This document shows positions 51,451 to 60,650 of a DNA stretch of 64,000 bases, one piece after another (the first letter of the stretch is position 1; every line of letters begins with the position of its first letter). The stretch spans positions 65,160 through 129,159 of the forward strand of contig CAKQKE010000005.1 of assembly GCA_934247935.1 (NCBI GenBank), given 5' to 3'. Made by a program: the position numbers and the translations under genes. A model generated the notes under the pieces. The model searched no databases. It was not told the origin of the DNA and saw only the letters and a program-made list of their open reading frames with translations. This stretch comes from an uncultured Clostridia bacterium. GTDB lineage: Bacteria; Bacillota; Clostridia; Christensenellales; Borkfalkiaceae.

Positions 51451-52084
51451 TATGCACCTCATACGTCGTTTAGCCGTTTAAGCAGCCGTTTGACTGTTTA
51501 AGCGTTGCGCCGATTGTAATATGTGATTGCAAACACATTATTCACAATATTACTATATACATAAATTTTACAACTAATTCTCATAATTGTCAAGAAAAAT
51601 TTTAAGAAATTTGTCGAAATGTATATTTATATGTGGATTTTTGTCAAAAAACGGCTTTTTAAGCGTGTTTAAATACACTTATAAACGTGATTTGCGGCTT
51701 AAAAAGACATAAAATTCAGTAAATATGGCAAATTCTTTTTTGATTTTTTTAAAATAGTTTCAACAATTTGAGTCGTTTTGTACAAAAAAAATCAAATTTA
51801 AGAAAAATTTTTCAGTTTGGTATTGACTTATTTGGGTTTTAATGTTAAAATAAATACTCTTTAATAATATAATATAGTTTATTTAATCATATAATTATTA
51901 CACGCGCGTATAGATAAATATAATTTATATTTTACTCGAATATAATTAATATTTTGCTCGTGTTTTGCGATATTTTGCTTGCATTTTGCGCATTCGATTT
52001 AATAATAAATAAGCAAAAATGTTCGTTTTGCGCAATACGTATGCTGTAAAGCGTGTCGAAATTTTAAAAAAGGAGGACTAATCG
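51451..52084. other. Divergent promoter region between giant pilin 1 and the antiporter
   Basis: On the minus strand TTGACA (51588-51593), a 17-bp spacer and TAAAAT (51565-51570) serve giant pilin 1; a second possible -35 begins at 51647 (TTGACAAAAAT). On the plus strand TTGACT (51823-51828), 17 bp and TAAAAT (51846-51851) serve the antiporter, leaving a leader of about 225 nt. The imperfect palindrome GCGCAATACGTATGC lies at 52030-52044. Confidence 0.7.
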
Positions 52085-53563
52085 GTGGCTGAATTATATG
52101 AAAAATTACAGGCAACTTCGCCTGTTTCGGCGGTGATACTCGCTGTTGCGATTATTCTTCTTGCGGGCTTTTTGATGACGAGGTTGACAAAACTTTTAAA
52201 ATTACCCAACGTCACCGCATACATACTTGCCGGAATTATAATAGGTCCTTACTGTCTGAATGCAGTTCCGCAAAACGTAATTAAAGGTTCGGCGTTCATT
52301 TCTGACGTGGCACTTGCATTTATTGCATTCAGCGCGGGTGAGTTTTTTAGATTTTCGTCATTTAAAGGCAAGGGAAAACAACTTGCGATAATTACCGTTT
52401 TAGAAGCATTGACGGCTTCGGCGTTAGTATTTATTCTGACTTATTTCATTCTTCGGTTGGGGCTTGATTTTTCGCTTGTTCTCGCCGCACTCGCTTCGGC
52501 AACTGCCCCCGCCTCTACTCTTATGACGATACGTCAAACCAAAGCGCGCGGAGATTTCGTGGACACCCTTATATCGGTGGTGGCTTTGGACGACGTTGTT
52601 TCTCTTTTCGCGTTTTCGATTGCAATTTCGGTAGCAATGGCTTCGGGCTCGGGTTCGTTCGACGGAAAAACCGTATTTTTGCCTTTTGTATACAACCTTT
52701 TAATGATAGTTTTGGGTGCCGGCGTGGGATTTTTACTTAAAATCCTTATGGCAAAAAGGTCTACCGACAACAGACTTATCGTGTCGATTGCTCTTTTATT
52801 TTCGCTTTGCGGCGTGGGCGCGGCATTAAACGTTTCGCCGTTGCTTGCGTGCATGGTAATGGGCATGGTGTATATCAACGCCTCGAACGACGACAAACTT
52901 TTCAAACAACTCAACTACTTCTCTCCCCCGATTCTTTTGATGTTTTTCGTGCGGTCGGGTATGACGTTCAGTCTCGACACGCTGTTTGATTCGACTTCGA
53001 GAATTGCGGGAGTGCCGCTGCTTCTTATCGGCTGTTTGTATTTCATCGTGAGGATTGCGGGCAAATATCTCGGCGCGTTTTTAGGTTGTAAAATCTGCAA
53101 AAAACCAAAGAAAACCACCTATACAATGGGTCTTGCGCTCATTCCGCAAGCGGGCGTGGCAATCGGGCTTTCCGAACTTGCGGCGCGTACAATCGGCGGC
53201 ACTACGGGCATGGTCATTCAGACGATAATTATGTCGTCAAGTATTTTATACGAACTTATCGGCCCTGCTATGGCGAAACTTGCGCTTACCCTTTCGGGGG
53301 CTATTAAAGAAGGCAACGGAGAAACGACCGAACAGTTGACCGAATCGTTGCTTGACAAACCGAAGAGCCAGCGAGAAATTCTGATTGAACGCATGAACGA
53401 AATTCAAGCGGAAATCGACAGAGAAAATTACGCGAGAAGCGAAGAAGAAAAGGCGTTTACCGATGCAGCCGAGGGCGCGGATTTCGATTCGTCGGATTTC
53501 GGCAGCGCGGAAGAGTTTATTTTTAATAACGATAAAAACAGAAAATTTATAAACAGGAGGTAA
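52085..53563 (+). CDS. Monovalent cation/proton antiporter (CPA2-like)
   Basis: A 492-residue protein with about 12 membrane helices. The N-terminal LLAGFLMTRLTKLLKLPNVTAYILAGIIIGPYCL and ASATAPASTLMTIRQTKARGDFVDTLISVVALDDVVSLFAF, with paired acidic residues, match CPA2 exchangers. Residues past about 420 form a charged cytoplasmic tail rich in Glu. It probably exchanges Na+ or K+ for protons. The start is GTG, 8 nt after AGGAGG. It is followed at 4 nt by an MgtC-family gene and is transcribed against the pilin modules. Confidence 0.88.
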   Translation: MAELYEKLQATSPVSAVILAVAIILLAGFLMTRLTKLLKLPNVTAYILAGIIIGPYCLNAVPQNVIKGSAFISDVALAFIAFSAGEFFRFSSFKGKGKQLAIITVLEALTASALVFILTYFILRLGLDFSLVLAALASATAPASTLMTIRQTKARGDFVDTLISVVALDDVVSLFAFSIAISVAMASGSGSFDGKTVFLPFVYNLLMIVLGAGVGFLLKILMAKRSTDNRLIVSIALLFSLCGVGAALNVSPLLACMVMGMVYINASNDDKLFKQLNYFSPPILLMFFVRSGMTFSLDTLFDSTSRIAGVPLLLIGCLYFIVRIAGKYLGAFLGCKICKKPKKTTYTMGLALIPQAGVAIGLSELAARTIGGTTGMVIQTIIMSSSILYELIGPAMAKLALTLSGAIKEGNGETTEQLTESLLDKPKSQREILIERMNEIQAEIDRENYARSEEEKAFTDAAEGADFDSSDFGSAEEFIFNNDKNRKFINRR

Positions 53564-53567
53564 AATT

Positions 53568-54281
53568 ATGGACCCTATTGCAAAATTGTTCGGTTCATGG
53601 TGTTTGGGTTTCGATTCAAGAGGAGTAATTTTTAAACTTGCTTTGTCGCTTGTTCTGGGTGCGATTATCGGTTGCGAACGCGCAACGAAAAGACATGCGG
53701 CGGGACTGAGAACATTTATGCTCGTTTCGCTGGTGTCTACCCTTGCGGCAATGATCGACGTTTATTTGATAAATAAAATCGGCGCGAGTTTTTCGCTCGT
53801 TATAGGCGCAACGGTGGTGGGCATTGCGATAGTCAGTTCTAACACCATTTTATACAGCAGTAAAAGCCAACTTAAAGGTCTTACCACTTCGGTTGCGTTG
53901 TGGGGAATGTGTTTTGTTTCGGTTTTAATAGGTCTCGACTTATATACCGCCGCACTTATAAGTTTTGTCGCATTTGTTGCAAGTTTAAAACTTTTAATGA
54001 AAGTGGAATACGGTTTTAAACGCCGCTCTAACCACTTTGAAATTCATCTTGAACTTAAAAGCAAAACTTCTATTACCGATTTCATAACTACCGTGCGTAA
54101 ACTCGGTTTGAAAATTGACGATATCGAACTTAACACTGCATATTTAAACAGCGGTTTATACGTATATTCGGTTGCGCTTACCATTGTTTCGGGCAATTTT
54201 AAAAAATTTGTAAAACATGACGATATAATTGCGGCGATTGCTCAACTCGACTATGTAAATTACGTCGAAGAACTCGACTAA
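53568..54281 (+). CDS. MgtC/SapB family membrane protein
   Basis: A 237-residue protein. The N-terminal membrane domain has the family block LALSLVLGAIIGCERATKRHAAGLRTFMLVSLVSTLAAMI and further helices to about residue 145. A C-terminal ACT-like domain (SKTSITDFITTVRKLGLKIDDIELN) completes it. MgtC proteins affect survival under low Mg2+ and modulate membrane energetics. The ATG follows an AGGAGG site. Cotranscription with an antiporter suggests a shared role in ion homeostasis. Confidence 0.88.
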   Translation: MDPIAKLFGSWCLGFDSRGVIFKLALSLVLGAIIGCERATKRHAAGLRTFMLVSLVSTLAAMIDVYLINKIGASFSLVIGATVVGIAIVSSNTILYSSKSQLKGLTTSVALWGMCFVSVLIGLDLYTAALISFVAFVASLKLLMKVEYGFKRRSNHFEIHLELKSKTSITDFITTVRKLGLKIDDIELNTAYLNSGLYVYSVALTIVSGNFKKFVKHDDIIAAIAQLDYVNYVEELD

Positions 54282-54391
54282 AACACGCTATTATATCGGT
54301 AAAACTTGACAATTTTAACTCTCCTCTTGTGCAAAGGAGCCGAATATACGGTCAATTTGTTTTTTAAATAACCATTACATTGATTAAAGAT

Positions 54392-54424
54392 AAAACCGCG
54401 CCGCAACTTTTGCGGTACGGTTTT
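54392..54424 (+). terminator. Terminator of the antiporter operon
   Basis: AAAACCG and CGGTTTT arms with an inner CCGCAA/TTGCGG stem, followed by T-rich sequence. A fragment resembling the dispersed repeat (CTCCTCTTGTGCAAAGGAG) lies just upstream at 54321-54339. Confidence 0.8.
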
Positions 54425-54522
54425 ATTGTATAAAAAATTATAGAGCGGATTTGTTGTTTAAAAATTTACGGTGCGGGTTTGCGTTATATAATTATACAAA
54501 AAGACATCAGCATATAAAAAGA

Positions 54523-54554
54523 CATCAGCCGTCACACGTGTGTGACGGCTGATG
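54523..54554 (-). terminator. Terminator of the module 2 lipoprotein
   Basis: A 14-bp perfect stem CATCAGCCGTCACA/TGTGACGGCTGATG with a 4-nt loop. Part of one arm (AAAAGACATCAGC) is duplicated 19 bp away, at 54500. Confidence 0.85.
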
Positions 54555-54590
54555 CTTAATTATTGTTTAGTTTTTTAACTTTATTTTTAA

Positions 54591-56168
54591 TTATGCCTTG
54601 TTTTGCATATCTGCATACTTGATTTGACCGCAATACTTCATAGCACCGCTTTCATCATAAATGTAATAGCAATATGCTTGGCTGTTTGTGTTTCCTCTAA
54701 GTGAAACAGAACCGCCTTGATACGTCTTGATGAGTTTAAGTTTTCCGTCTTCAATAGTAATAGCACCGTTTACAGTGTCTAATGTACCATTGCCCATTTC
54801 AAGCGCAACGTAAGGAATAGCGCAATCGTCAAGACCGAACATATCCGAGAACATGTAGATTGTGTTTTCGTCTACACCGTATTTTACCCAGTCGCGAACA
54901 AGAGCCTTAACAGTATACTTACCTTCGCCGAATTTGGCGTCAAGTTTTGCCTTTACTTCATCTGCAAATTTAACAGTTCCGTTGTCGTTTACAAGAGTCA
55001 TATCCTTGCCGTTTACAACGTTGAACGCAGAAATGCTTACGAAGTTGTTTGCATTTGTAGTCATAGACAATTCTTTCAAAGTTGTGTTAAGTTTTGTTCC
55101 TGCATAATCTTCGGCAGTTACATACGCTTTGTTACCGTTAGATCCGAAGCAGTTGAATAAACCGACAGCAGCACCCGTAAGTTTACCGTTGTTTACACAA
55201 TTTTTAACAGTAATAGACTTAAATAAATGTGCCTGGTTACCTACAAACAACCATGCGGACGTACCGTCCATGCTACCGTTATTTGTGCAGTTTTCAAAAG
55301 TAAGTTCGTTTACGTCTGCATTTGCAATACCGCAGAATGCACCATAGTATACACCAGTACCGGTGAAGTTTACGTTGTTTACGCAGTTTTTAAACGTAAG
55401 TTTGTTTGCAAATGTATATACACAGAACAAACCGTCGTTTTGCTCTGCTACCATCGTACCGTTTGTAGTAATTCCGTCAAACGTAACTTCGCCTTGTACA
55501 TAAAGCGCGATAGCGTTTTCAACAGAACCCGGTTTAAGGTTTACAGTGAAGTTTTTAAGAGTAGAATTCTTTACTACGTTGAATATAAATTCCGAAGATT
55601 TTCCGCCGGTAGTCAATGCGTAATTTGCACCGTCAAGAACGAACGGATTGCTGTTTTTATTGTAGCAAGTATACCAGGAACCGGAATAATGCGTACCCGC
55701 AGTCAAATCGATATCGTTGCCGAGTCTGTAATATTTACCGCTCTCGTCGCCGATATGCTTGAATTGCTCTGTAGTGGTTACAATATAAGGCGAATTAAGC
55801 GAACCGTCACCTTCGGCAAACGGAGATTCGGGGTCCACAACGCTGTAATCGAAAGAGAACTTAAGCGTGTTATCTCCTTTTACACTGATAGTACACTTGT
55901 AGTTGCCTACTTTTGCGGACGAAAAGTCGTTTTCAAATTCGACTAAATTGTTTTTGTAGTTTACCGTATTTACGGTGTCACCGTAATGAAGTTCTACTTT
56001 AAAACCTGTAGTATCGAACTCATCACCTAAATTGTATTGCACTTTGGGCTGACCAACGAGCGAAATCGCCGTAAGGTCGTTAAATACAAATTTACAGCCT
56101 GTCAAAAGCGCGGCAATCATCGTTACCGCTAAAAGCGAAACGACAATAAGTCTTAATTTCCTTTTCAT
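54591..56168 (-). CDS. Ig-like/beta-helix lipoprotein, module 2
   Basis: A 525-residue protein with lipobox LTGC near residue 25. An Ig-like domain spans about 32-120 (SLVGQPKVQYNLGDEFDTTGFKVELHYGD, KFSFDYSVVD). AEGDGSLNSPYIVTTTEQFKHI and YYRLGNDIDLT then open a beta-helix region with repeated LTFENCTNNGSM-type turns. Its C-terminal part differs from modules 1 and 3 and ends YDESGAMKYCGQIKYADMQNKA. It follows giant pilin 2 by 108 nt. It is probably displayed at the cell surface next to its cognate pilin; this is inferred from pairing. Confidence 0.8.
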   Translation of the reverse strand: MKRKLRLIVVSLLAVTMIAALLTGCKFVFNDLTAISLVGQPKVQYNLGDEFDTTGFKVELHYGDTVNTVNYKNNLVEFENDFSSAKVGNYKCTISVKGDNTLKFSFDYSVVDPESPFAEGDGSLNSPYIVTTTEQFKHIGDESGKYYRLGNDIDLTAGTHYSGSWYTCYNKNSNPFVLDGANYALTTGGKSSEFIFNVVKNSTLKNFTVNLKPGSVENAIALYVQGEVTFDGITTNGTMVAEQNDGLFCVYTFANKLTFKNCVNNVNFTGTGVYYGAFCGIANADVNELTFENCTNNGSMDGTSAWLFVGNQAHLFKSITVKNCVNNGKLTGAAVGLFNCFGSNGNKAYVTAEDYAGTKLNTTLKELSMTTNANNFVSISAFNVVNGKDMTLVNDNGTVKFADEVKAKLDAKFGEGKYTVKALVRDWVKYGVDENTIYMFSDMFGLDDCAIPYVALEMGNGTLDTVNGAITIEDGKLKLIKTYQGGSVSLRGNTNSQAYCYYIYDESGAMKYCGQIKYADMQNKA

Positions 56169-56276
56169 ATTAATTTCTCCTTAATATTTTATTCACAAGT
56201 TTTTTAAAAAACTTTGCTTTTAAATTAAATACCGATTATTTTTACTACATTAAAGTTTAAGGTCTTATGCCGAATT

Positions 56277-58136
56277 TTAATAGTATCTTACAAGAATAAG
56301 CGTATTTCCGGAATAAACTTCCACTTTTTCGACAACGCTGTCGTAAGTGCTGTAACCTGTTGTTGCCATACCCTTTGAGTCGACGTTAAGCGTAAACACT
56401 TTGTCGTTTGCATTGTACGTCGTTTCGGCAACGACGGACTCGCCCGTGTAAGCCACAGTGTCTTTAAGCGAATAATATTGAGTGCCGTCCATTAACAATT
56501 TTTGCTCGTAATTTTTAACGATAGGCTTGTATGTTACTTTCACTTTAAGGCTGTTGTCGCCTTGATAGTTGGAAAGTTCGGTTGCTCCTTCGGGAAGGTA
56601 AACCTTGATTTGCGCATTGCTTGTCGGGAAATTCTCGGTTTTGCCCGTGTGATTGATTACGTTGTAACTTTCATACGTGTGCATATCCAAATTAGTAAGA
56701 TAACCGATATTAGAAAATTTATATCCCCTGATAATGTCTTTCTCGTTGGCGTCTTCCATAAGCATAATCGCGTTATACTTGGTAAGCGAACCCGTTTTTA
56801 CGTTGTTTACGTAAATTTTGCGAATACCGGAGAAAGATTTGAAGAAACCTTCCTGAGAAGTAAGAACGTTGAACACGGGGACAAGATATTTCACCCTGAT
56901 TGCACCGTTTTCACTTGTTACGTCTTCAAGAGTAGAACCGTTGCTTAACACGCCCGACCCCATGCCTACGCTGTCAACGTACATATACTGTCCATCGGCG
57001 GGATATTCGCACACATAGTCCGTGCCGTATTTAATGTCGGCGTTTTCGTATTTAATGGAGTCTTCACTCGTAACCGTATTTGACTTTGAAACGCTTATGG
57101 TTGCGCCAGAGTTGCCGGACGAATTGAACGTTGCGTTTTCGCTGATAATAAGGCTGATTTTGCTTGTGTTGTCTTTTCCGAGAGAAACAAAAGCAGAACC
57201 TTCGATAAGCGTGACTCTCGACGGAATAACTATCGTCGTGTTTATTTTAAGATTATCCAGACTCTTATTAGTCTGATCTAATCTTTGCTTTTCAATTTCA
57301 ATAACGCCGCCGTCAACAAGCGAGTTTGTACACGAAACATTGGGCGTACCGTCGTTTGAACTATCGAAAGACGGCAAATACATACCCTTATTTCCTATAT
57401 AAAGCGTGTTTTCAACGGACATTGCGCTGATGAGGTCGTTTTTGTTGATTGTAAACTTTTTGTCGGAAATCGCATTGGCAATTTTAGTCAGATTTGCCTT
57501 ATATGCGTCAACTATCGAGGCTGAAATTTCGGCAGAAGTGCTGAATTTTTCTTCTGCGGAGGCAATTATGCCCGCACCTGTGCTGCCCTTGATTTCACTG
57601 ATCGCCTGATCAACTTCTTTAATGGTTTTATCGATGTAATAAAGATTTCTGTTGTATGGATTGATTGCCTCTACGGGACGATTGCCGTCTTCGGTAACGG
57701 TGTCGTCAGGGATATCGACCGAACTGTCTCCACCGATTGCCCCGCCTGCGGCAAAAGTCATGTTGTTGCCGCCTACGTAAGCAGTACGGGATGCAGTCCT
57801 GAATGCGGTTTTGTTTTCAAGAAGTCTTAAATTGTTGACGCTTGCGTCGTACCAGAGCGAATAACCGTCGGGCGAAGATGCACGATCAAACCCTAAATCT
57901 TCAAGAATTTGCTTGATTTCGTCTGCAGAATAACTCGTTCTGCCGTCATCGAGCGAACGCAAAACGATTTTTTCGTTGATATTACGTACGTCCGCTTTCG
58001 CTTTTGCAACTTTGGCATTGTTGATTACGTTGCCGAATACCGGAATAAGAACAGCCGACAGTACGGCGATTACCGCTATGACAATGACAAGTTCGACAAG
58101 CGTAAAGCCTTTTTTAATTTTTTTTGAAAATTTCAT
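56277..58136 (-). CDS. Giant prepilin-like protein 2
   Basis: A 619-residue protein beginning MKFSKKIKKGFTLVELVIVIAVIAVLSAVLIPVFGNVI, an intact prepilin signal. Conserved blocks are weaker than in the other two but present: PDGYSLWYDASVNNLRLLEN near 88, GNRPVEAINPYNRNLYYI near 150, and a C-terminal region with GYLTNLDMHTYESYN and VYLPEGATELSNYQGDNSLKVKVTY. The middle (about 165-430) is divergent and helical-to-beta mixed. This pattern of conserved ends and variable middle fits an adhesin family. Its lipoprotein follows at 108 nt. Confidence 0.82.
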   Translation of the reverse strand: MKFSKKIKKGFTLVELVIVIAVIAVLSAVLIPVFGNVINNAKVAKAKADVRNINEKIVLRSLDDGRTSYSADEIKQILEDLGFDRASSPDGYSLWYDASVNNLRLLENKTAFRTASRTAYVGGNNMTFAAGGAIGGDSSVDIPDDTVTEDGNRPVEAINPYNRNLYYIDKTIKEVDQAISEIKGSTGAGIIASAEEKFSTSAEISASIVDAYKANLTKIANAISDKKFTINKNDLISAMSVENTLYIGNKGMYLPSFDSSNDGTPNVSCTNSLVDGGVIEIEKQRLDQTNKSLDNLKINTTIVIPSRVTLIEGSAFVSLGKDNTSKISLIISENATFNSSGNSGATISVSKSNTVTSEDSIKYENADIKYGTDYVCEYPADGQYMYVDSVGMGSGVLSNGSTLEDVTSENGAIRVKYLVPVFNVLTSQEGFFKSFSGIRKIYVNNVKTGSLTKYNAIMLMEDANEKDIIRGYKFSNIGYLTNLDMHTYESYNVINHTGKTENFPTSNAQIKVYLPEGATELSNYQGDNSLKVKVTYKPIVKNYEQKLLMDGTQYYSLKDTVAYTGESVVAETTYNANDKVFTLNVDSKGMATTGYSTYDSVVEKVEVYSGNTLILVRYY

Positions 58137-58756
58137 TGCAACTACTCCGTCTAAAACTTTTTCGTTTGAATTTTATTTTTCTTTATTTTTCGCTTTAATT
58201 GCGGTGTGGTTTTTTTGCTTTATATATTGCACTGCTTTGCATATATTGCATTAGTTTGCGGGTCTTGTCTTTTTATTTTTACGATTTTTTGCAGTCAAAA
58301 ACATAACCAAACGCAACCGCATCATAAATATAAATATATTTATGATACAAACTTTATCATATTGTTTAAATTTTTGCGACATATTTTATCTAATTTTATG
58401 CATATTTTAAGACACGTGCTTAAAATATGCTTTAAATTTGCTGACGATTTTAAAATAAATTTCAATTAAAATTGCCTTGTTTATAAATTATATTACGCAA
58501 ATTACTGTTTAATCATATAACGCCGAAATATTTTTGTCAAGCACTTTTATTGATTTTTAGAAAAAATGTCGAAAATTTGCATTTTGTGTCTGTTTTGACC
58601 GTTTAATGAGTTTATACGGCGATTTTATTTACGGTTTGCAAGGAAAAATTTTACATAAGTTTCATTTAATTGACTTTTTTGTTAAAACGTAAAGTTTATT
58701 TTACAAAAACTTCCCTATTGTGCCTGCATTTTACTTTGTAAAACGCAGGCACAAAA

Positions 58757-58788
58757 AAAGCAAAGGCGCATTTTTGCGTCTTTGCTTT
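58757..58788 (-). terminator. Terminator of the module 3 lipoprotein
   Basis: AAAGCAAAGGCGCA pairs with TGCGTCTTTGCTTT, with one G-U pair and T-runs on both sides. It follows the lipoprotein by about 150 nt. Confidence 0.8.
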
Positions 58789-58854
58789 TTTGTTTAATTT
58801 TTAACTTTGCAAATTTTGTTGGGATTTTAAACAGACTTTAAGTAATAGTTTCTG

Positions 58855-58913
58855 TTTTACAATCCTTCCGGCACGCGTTCCGCGTGCCACCTCCCTTTAC
58901 ACAAAGGAGGCAA
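58855..58913 (+). repeat. Dispersed two-hairpin repeat, copy D
   Basis: TTTTACAATCCTTCC, then perfect hairpin GGCACGCG ttc CGCGTGCC, then CCTCCCTTT acac AAAGGAGG. It is the cleanest copy of the family. Confidence 0.85.
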
Positions 58914-58941
58914 GAATTTGGTCGGTTTTTTACTAAGTAAA

Positions 58942-60573
58942 TTATGCACCAAGGTTTACAGTTGTAGCGGAAGTACCGATTGCGACTGCCACACCATTTG
59001 CATTGTAAGCAACTACTACTAATTTTGCTTTCGTTACATTAATAGATTGACATACCGTACCACAGTAGTATACCAAAGCACCGTCTTCTAAAACAATAAG
59101 GTCAGAACCATAAGTCGATTCTTTATTAGTAGTCGTGTCTTGAGCATTTGCCTTAATCTTCAGGAGAGTGTATTCCAACTTACCATTTTCGCCAGCAGTT
59201 GCAGGTTGAACATATCTGAACGCACCACCCTTTCCGTTGCCGTAATCCATAGTACCTACGGCATAAATTTCATATTTAACAGCACCTTCAACCGTGCAAG
59301 TCAACTTATTGTCGGCAACAGTAAACGCAACAGCCTTAAGCGTATCGTCTACAGCAACTTCACCGGTTATTCCGGTAGCCGTCGTTACGTCTAACAATGC
59401 AACATTACCACAGTTATATTTCTTAGCCTCTGTTTCGTTAAGAGTAAGACCACGACCTGCAGTCTTGATTATTTTTGCAGTTTCGGTAACCGAACAATCC
59501 GTAAATACAAGCGCGTCATTCTTACTATTATTGTTGTTTGCAAAGAATGCGCCTGCACCTTGTTGATAAGAACCTTCTATAAGACCATTAAACTTGCAGT
59601 TAACGAATTTAACCGAACCGGTAGGAAGAGCAGAAGATTGAGCAGAAGCAAAACCTGCTACCAAAGAAGTTGCATAAGCATTTAAAATCTTAAGGTCGCT
59701 TTCGCAATTTTTAAGTGTAAGAGATTTCAAAGGTGCAGCAACTTTACCCGGCATACTTCTTTCCAAGAAAGATACGAACGGAGAAATGTTGGAGTTTCCG
59801 GAGTTTGCAGCATTGAGATAACCTGTCAACTTAACATTCTCAAATTCAATTTCGCCGTTTTCGGCATTGGAAGTAACGAGACCCATAGTTGCCGAAGCAC
59901 CCGTGGACGCAAACGCAACCGTCACGTTCTTCATAACAAATTTTTCATTTCCGCGAGCAACTCTACCGAATACTTCGTTGTATTTGTTGATTGCTTTTCC
60001 ATCCGGAGTAAGCACAGCACTTATACCGATAAGCGAATAGTTGTTACCGTCGATAATACCAGTCCACGCTTCGGCGTTGGTTGCATCCTGACCGTTGTTA
60101 GCCATTCTCAATGCATAACCGGAGAAATCGATTGTATTCGTAAGAACGTAATAAGCAAACGTCTTTTGGTCAAGCATATTCTGGAATTGAGCGGGAGAAG
60201 AAACCTTGTAAGGATCTGCTTCGTCGCCCGTACCGCCGGCAAACTTACTGTCGATAACCGTGTAAGTAAACGAAAGCGTAAGGTTTTCGTAAGTAACGGT
60301 TGCAGTACGAGTACCTACCGTTGCGGTAGTAAAGTTTTTGACCGTGATAGTATATTCCGTCGAGGGATAACTAATAGTCTTAGTTCCTTGATCTTTAATA
60401 TCTGCTTTGATGGAGAACGTAAGACCGGTTGTATCGTTGAGCGTGTATACAGTAGCAGGCTTATTTACCCATTCGATTGTACCGACGTTGTATACTAAAT
60501 TACAACCCGTCATAACAACCGCCGATAAAGCAAGGACTAATACCATGCATAAGGTGATAATCTTCTTTTTCAT
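58942..60573 (-). CDS. Ig-like/beta-helix lipoprotein, module 3
   Basis: A 543-residue protein from the ATG at 60573, after AAGGAG. The lipobox is MTGC near residue 24, followed by an Ig-like domain (TIEWVNKPATVYTLNDTTGLTFSIKADI, LTLSFTYTVID) and AGGTGDEADPYKVSSPAQFQNMLDQKTFAYYVLTNTIDFSG. A beta-helix region has repeated LTLKNCESDLKIL-type turns, and the C-terminal domain (TKAKLVVVAYNANGVAVAIGTSATTVNL) is shared with module 1 but not module 2. It begins 77 nt after giant pilin 3 and so is cotranscribed with it. Confidence 0.82.
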   Translation of the reverse strand: MKKKIITLCMVLVLALSAVVMTGCNLVYNVGTIEWVNKPATVYTLNDTTGLTFSIKADIKDQGTKTISYPSTEYTITVKNFTTATVGTRTATVTYENLTLSFTYTVIDSKFAGGTGDEADPYKVSSPAQFQNMLDQKTFAYYVLTNTIDFSGYALRMANNGQDATNAEAWTGIIDGNNYSLIGISAVLTPDGKAINKYNEVFGRVARGNEKFVMKNVTVAFASTGASATMGLVTSNAENGEIEFENVKLTGYLNAANSGNSNISPFVSFLERSMPGKVAAPLKSLTLKNCESDLKILNAYATSLVAGFASAQSSALPTGSVKFVNCKFNGLIEGSYQQGAGAFFANNNNSKNDALVFTDCSVTETAKIIKTAGRGLTLNETEAKKYNCGNVALLDVTTATGITGEVAVDDTLKAVAFTVADNKLTCTVEGAVKYEIYAVGTMDYGNGKGGAFRYVQPATAGENGKLEYTLLKIKANAQDTTTNKESTYGSDLIVLEDGALVYYCGTVCQSINVTKAKLVVVAYNANGVAVAIGTSATTVNLGA

Positions 60574-60650
60574 AAATAACTCCTTTATTTTAAGTGCAAA
60601 TAAATGCACTCTTAAACCAAAATTAAACTAAAATAAATTTATTTTTTTGT

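Larger units (their letters stand above)
58137..58941. other. Region between modules 3 and 2
   Basis: About 800 bp with no gene. On the minus strand TTGACA (58535-58540), a 17-bp spacer and TATGAT (58512-58517) give the giant pilin 2 promoter and a leader near 370 nt. A 15-bp inverted repeat lies at 58720-58752, a terminator at 58757-58788 and dispersed repeat copy D at 58855-58913. Confidence 0.7.

Noticed and set aside
55227..55946. 239-codon plus-strand open frame
   Set aside because: Antisense to the module 2 lipoprotein, with low-quality composition and no start signals.
38407..58913. CRISPR array or insertion sequences
   Set aside because: The repeats are dispersed over 20 kb rather than regularly spaced, there are no cas genes, and no transposase is encoded in the window.
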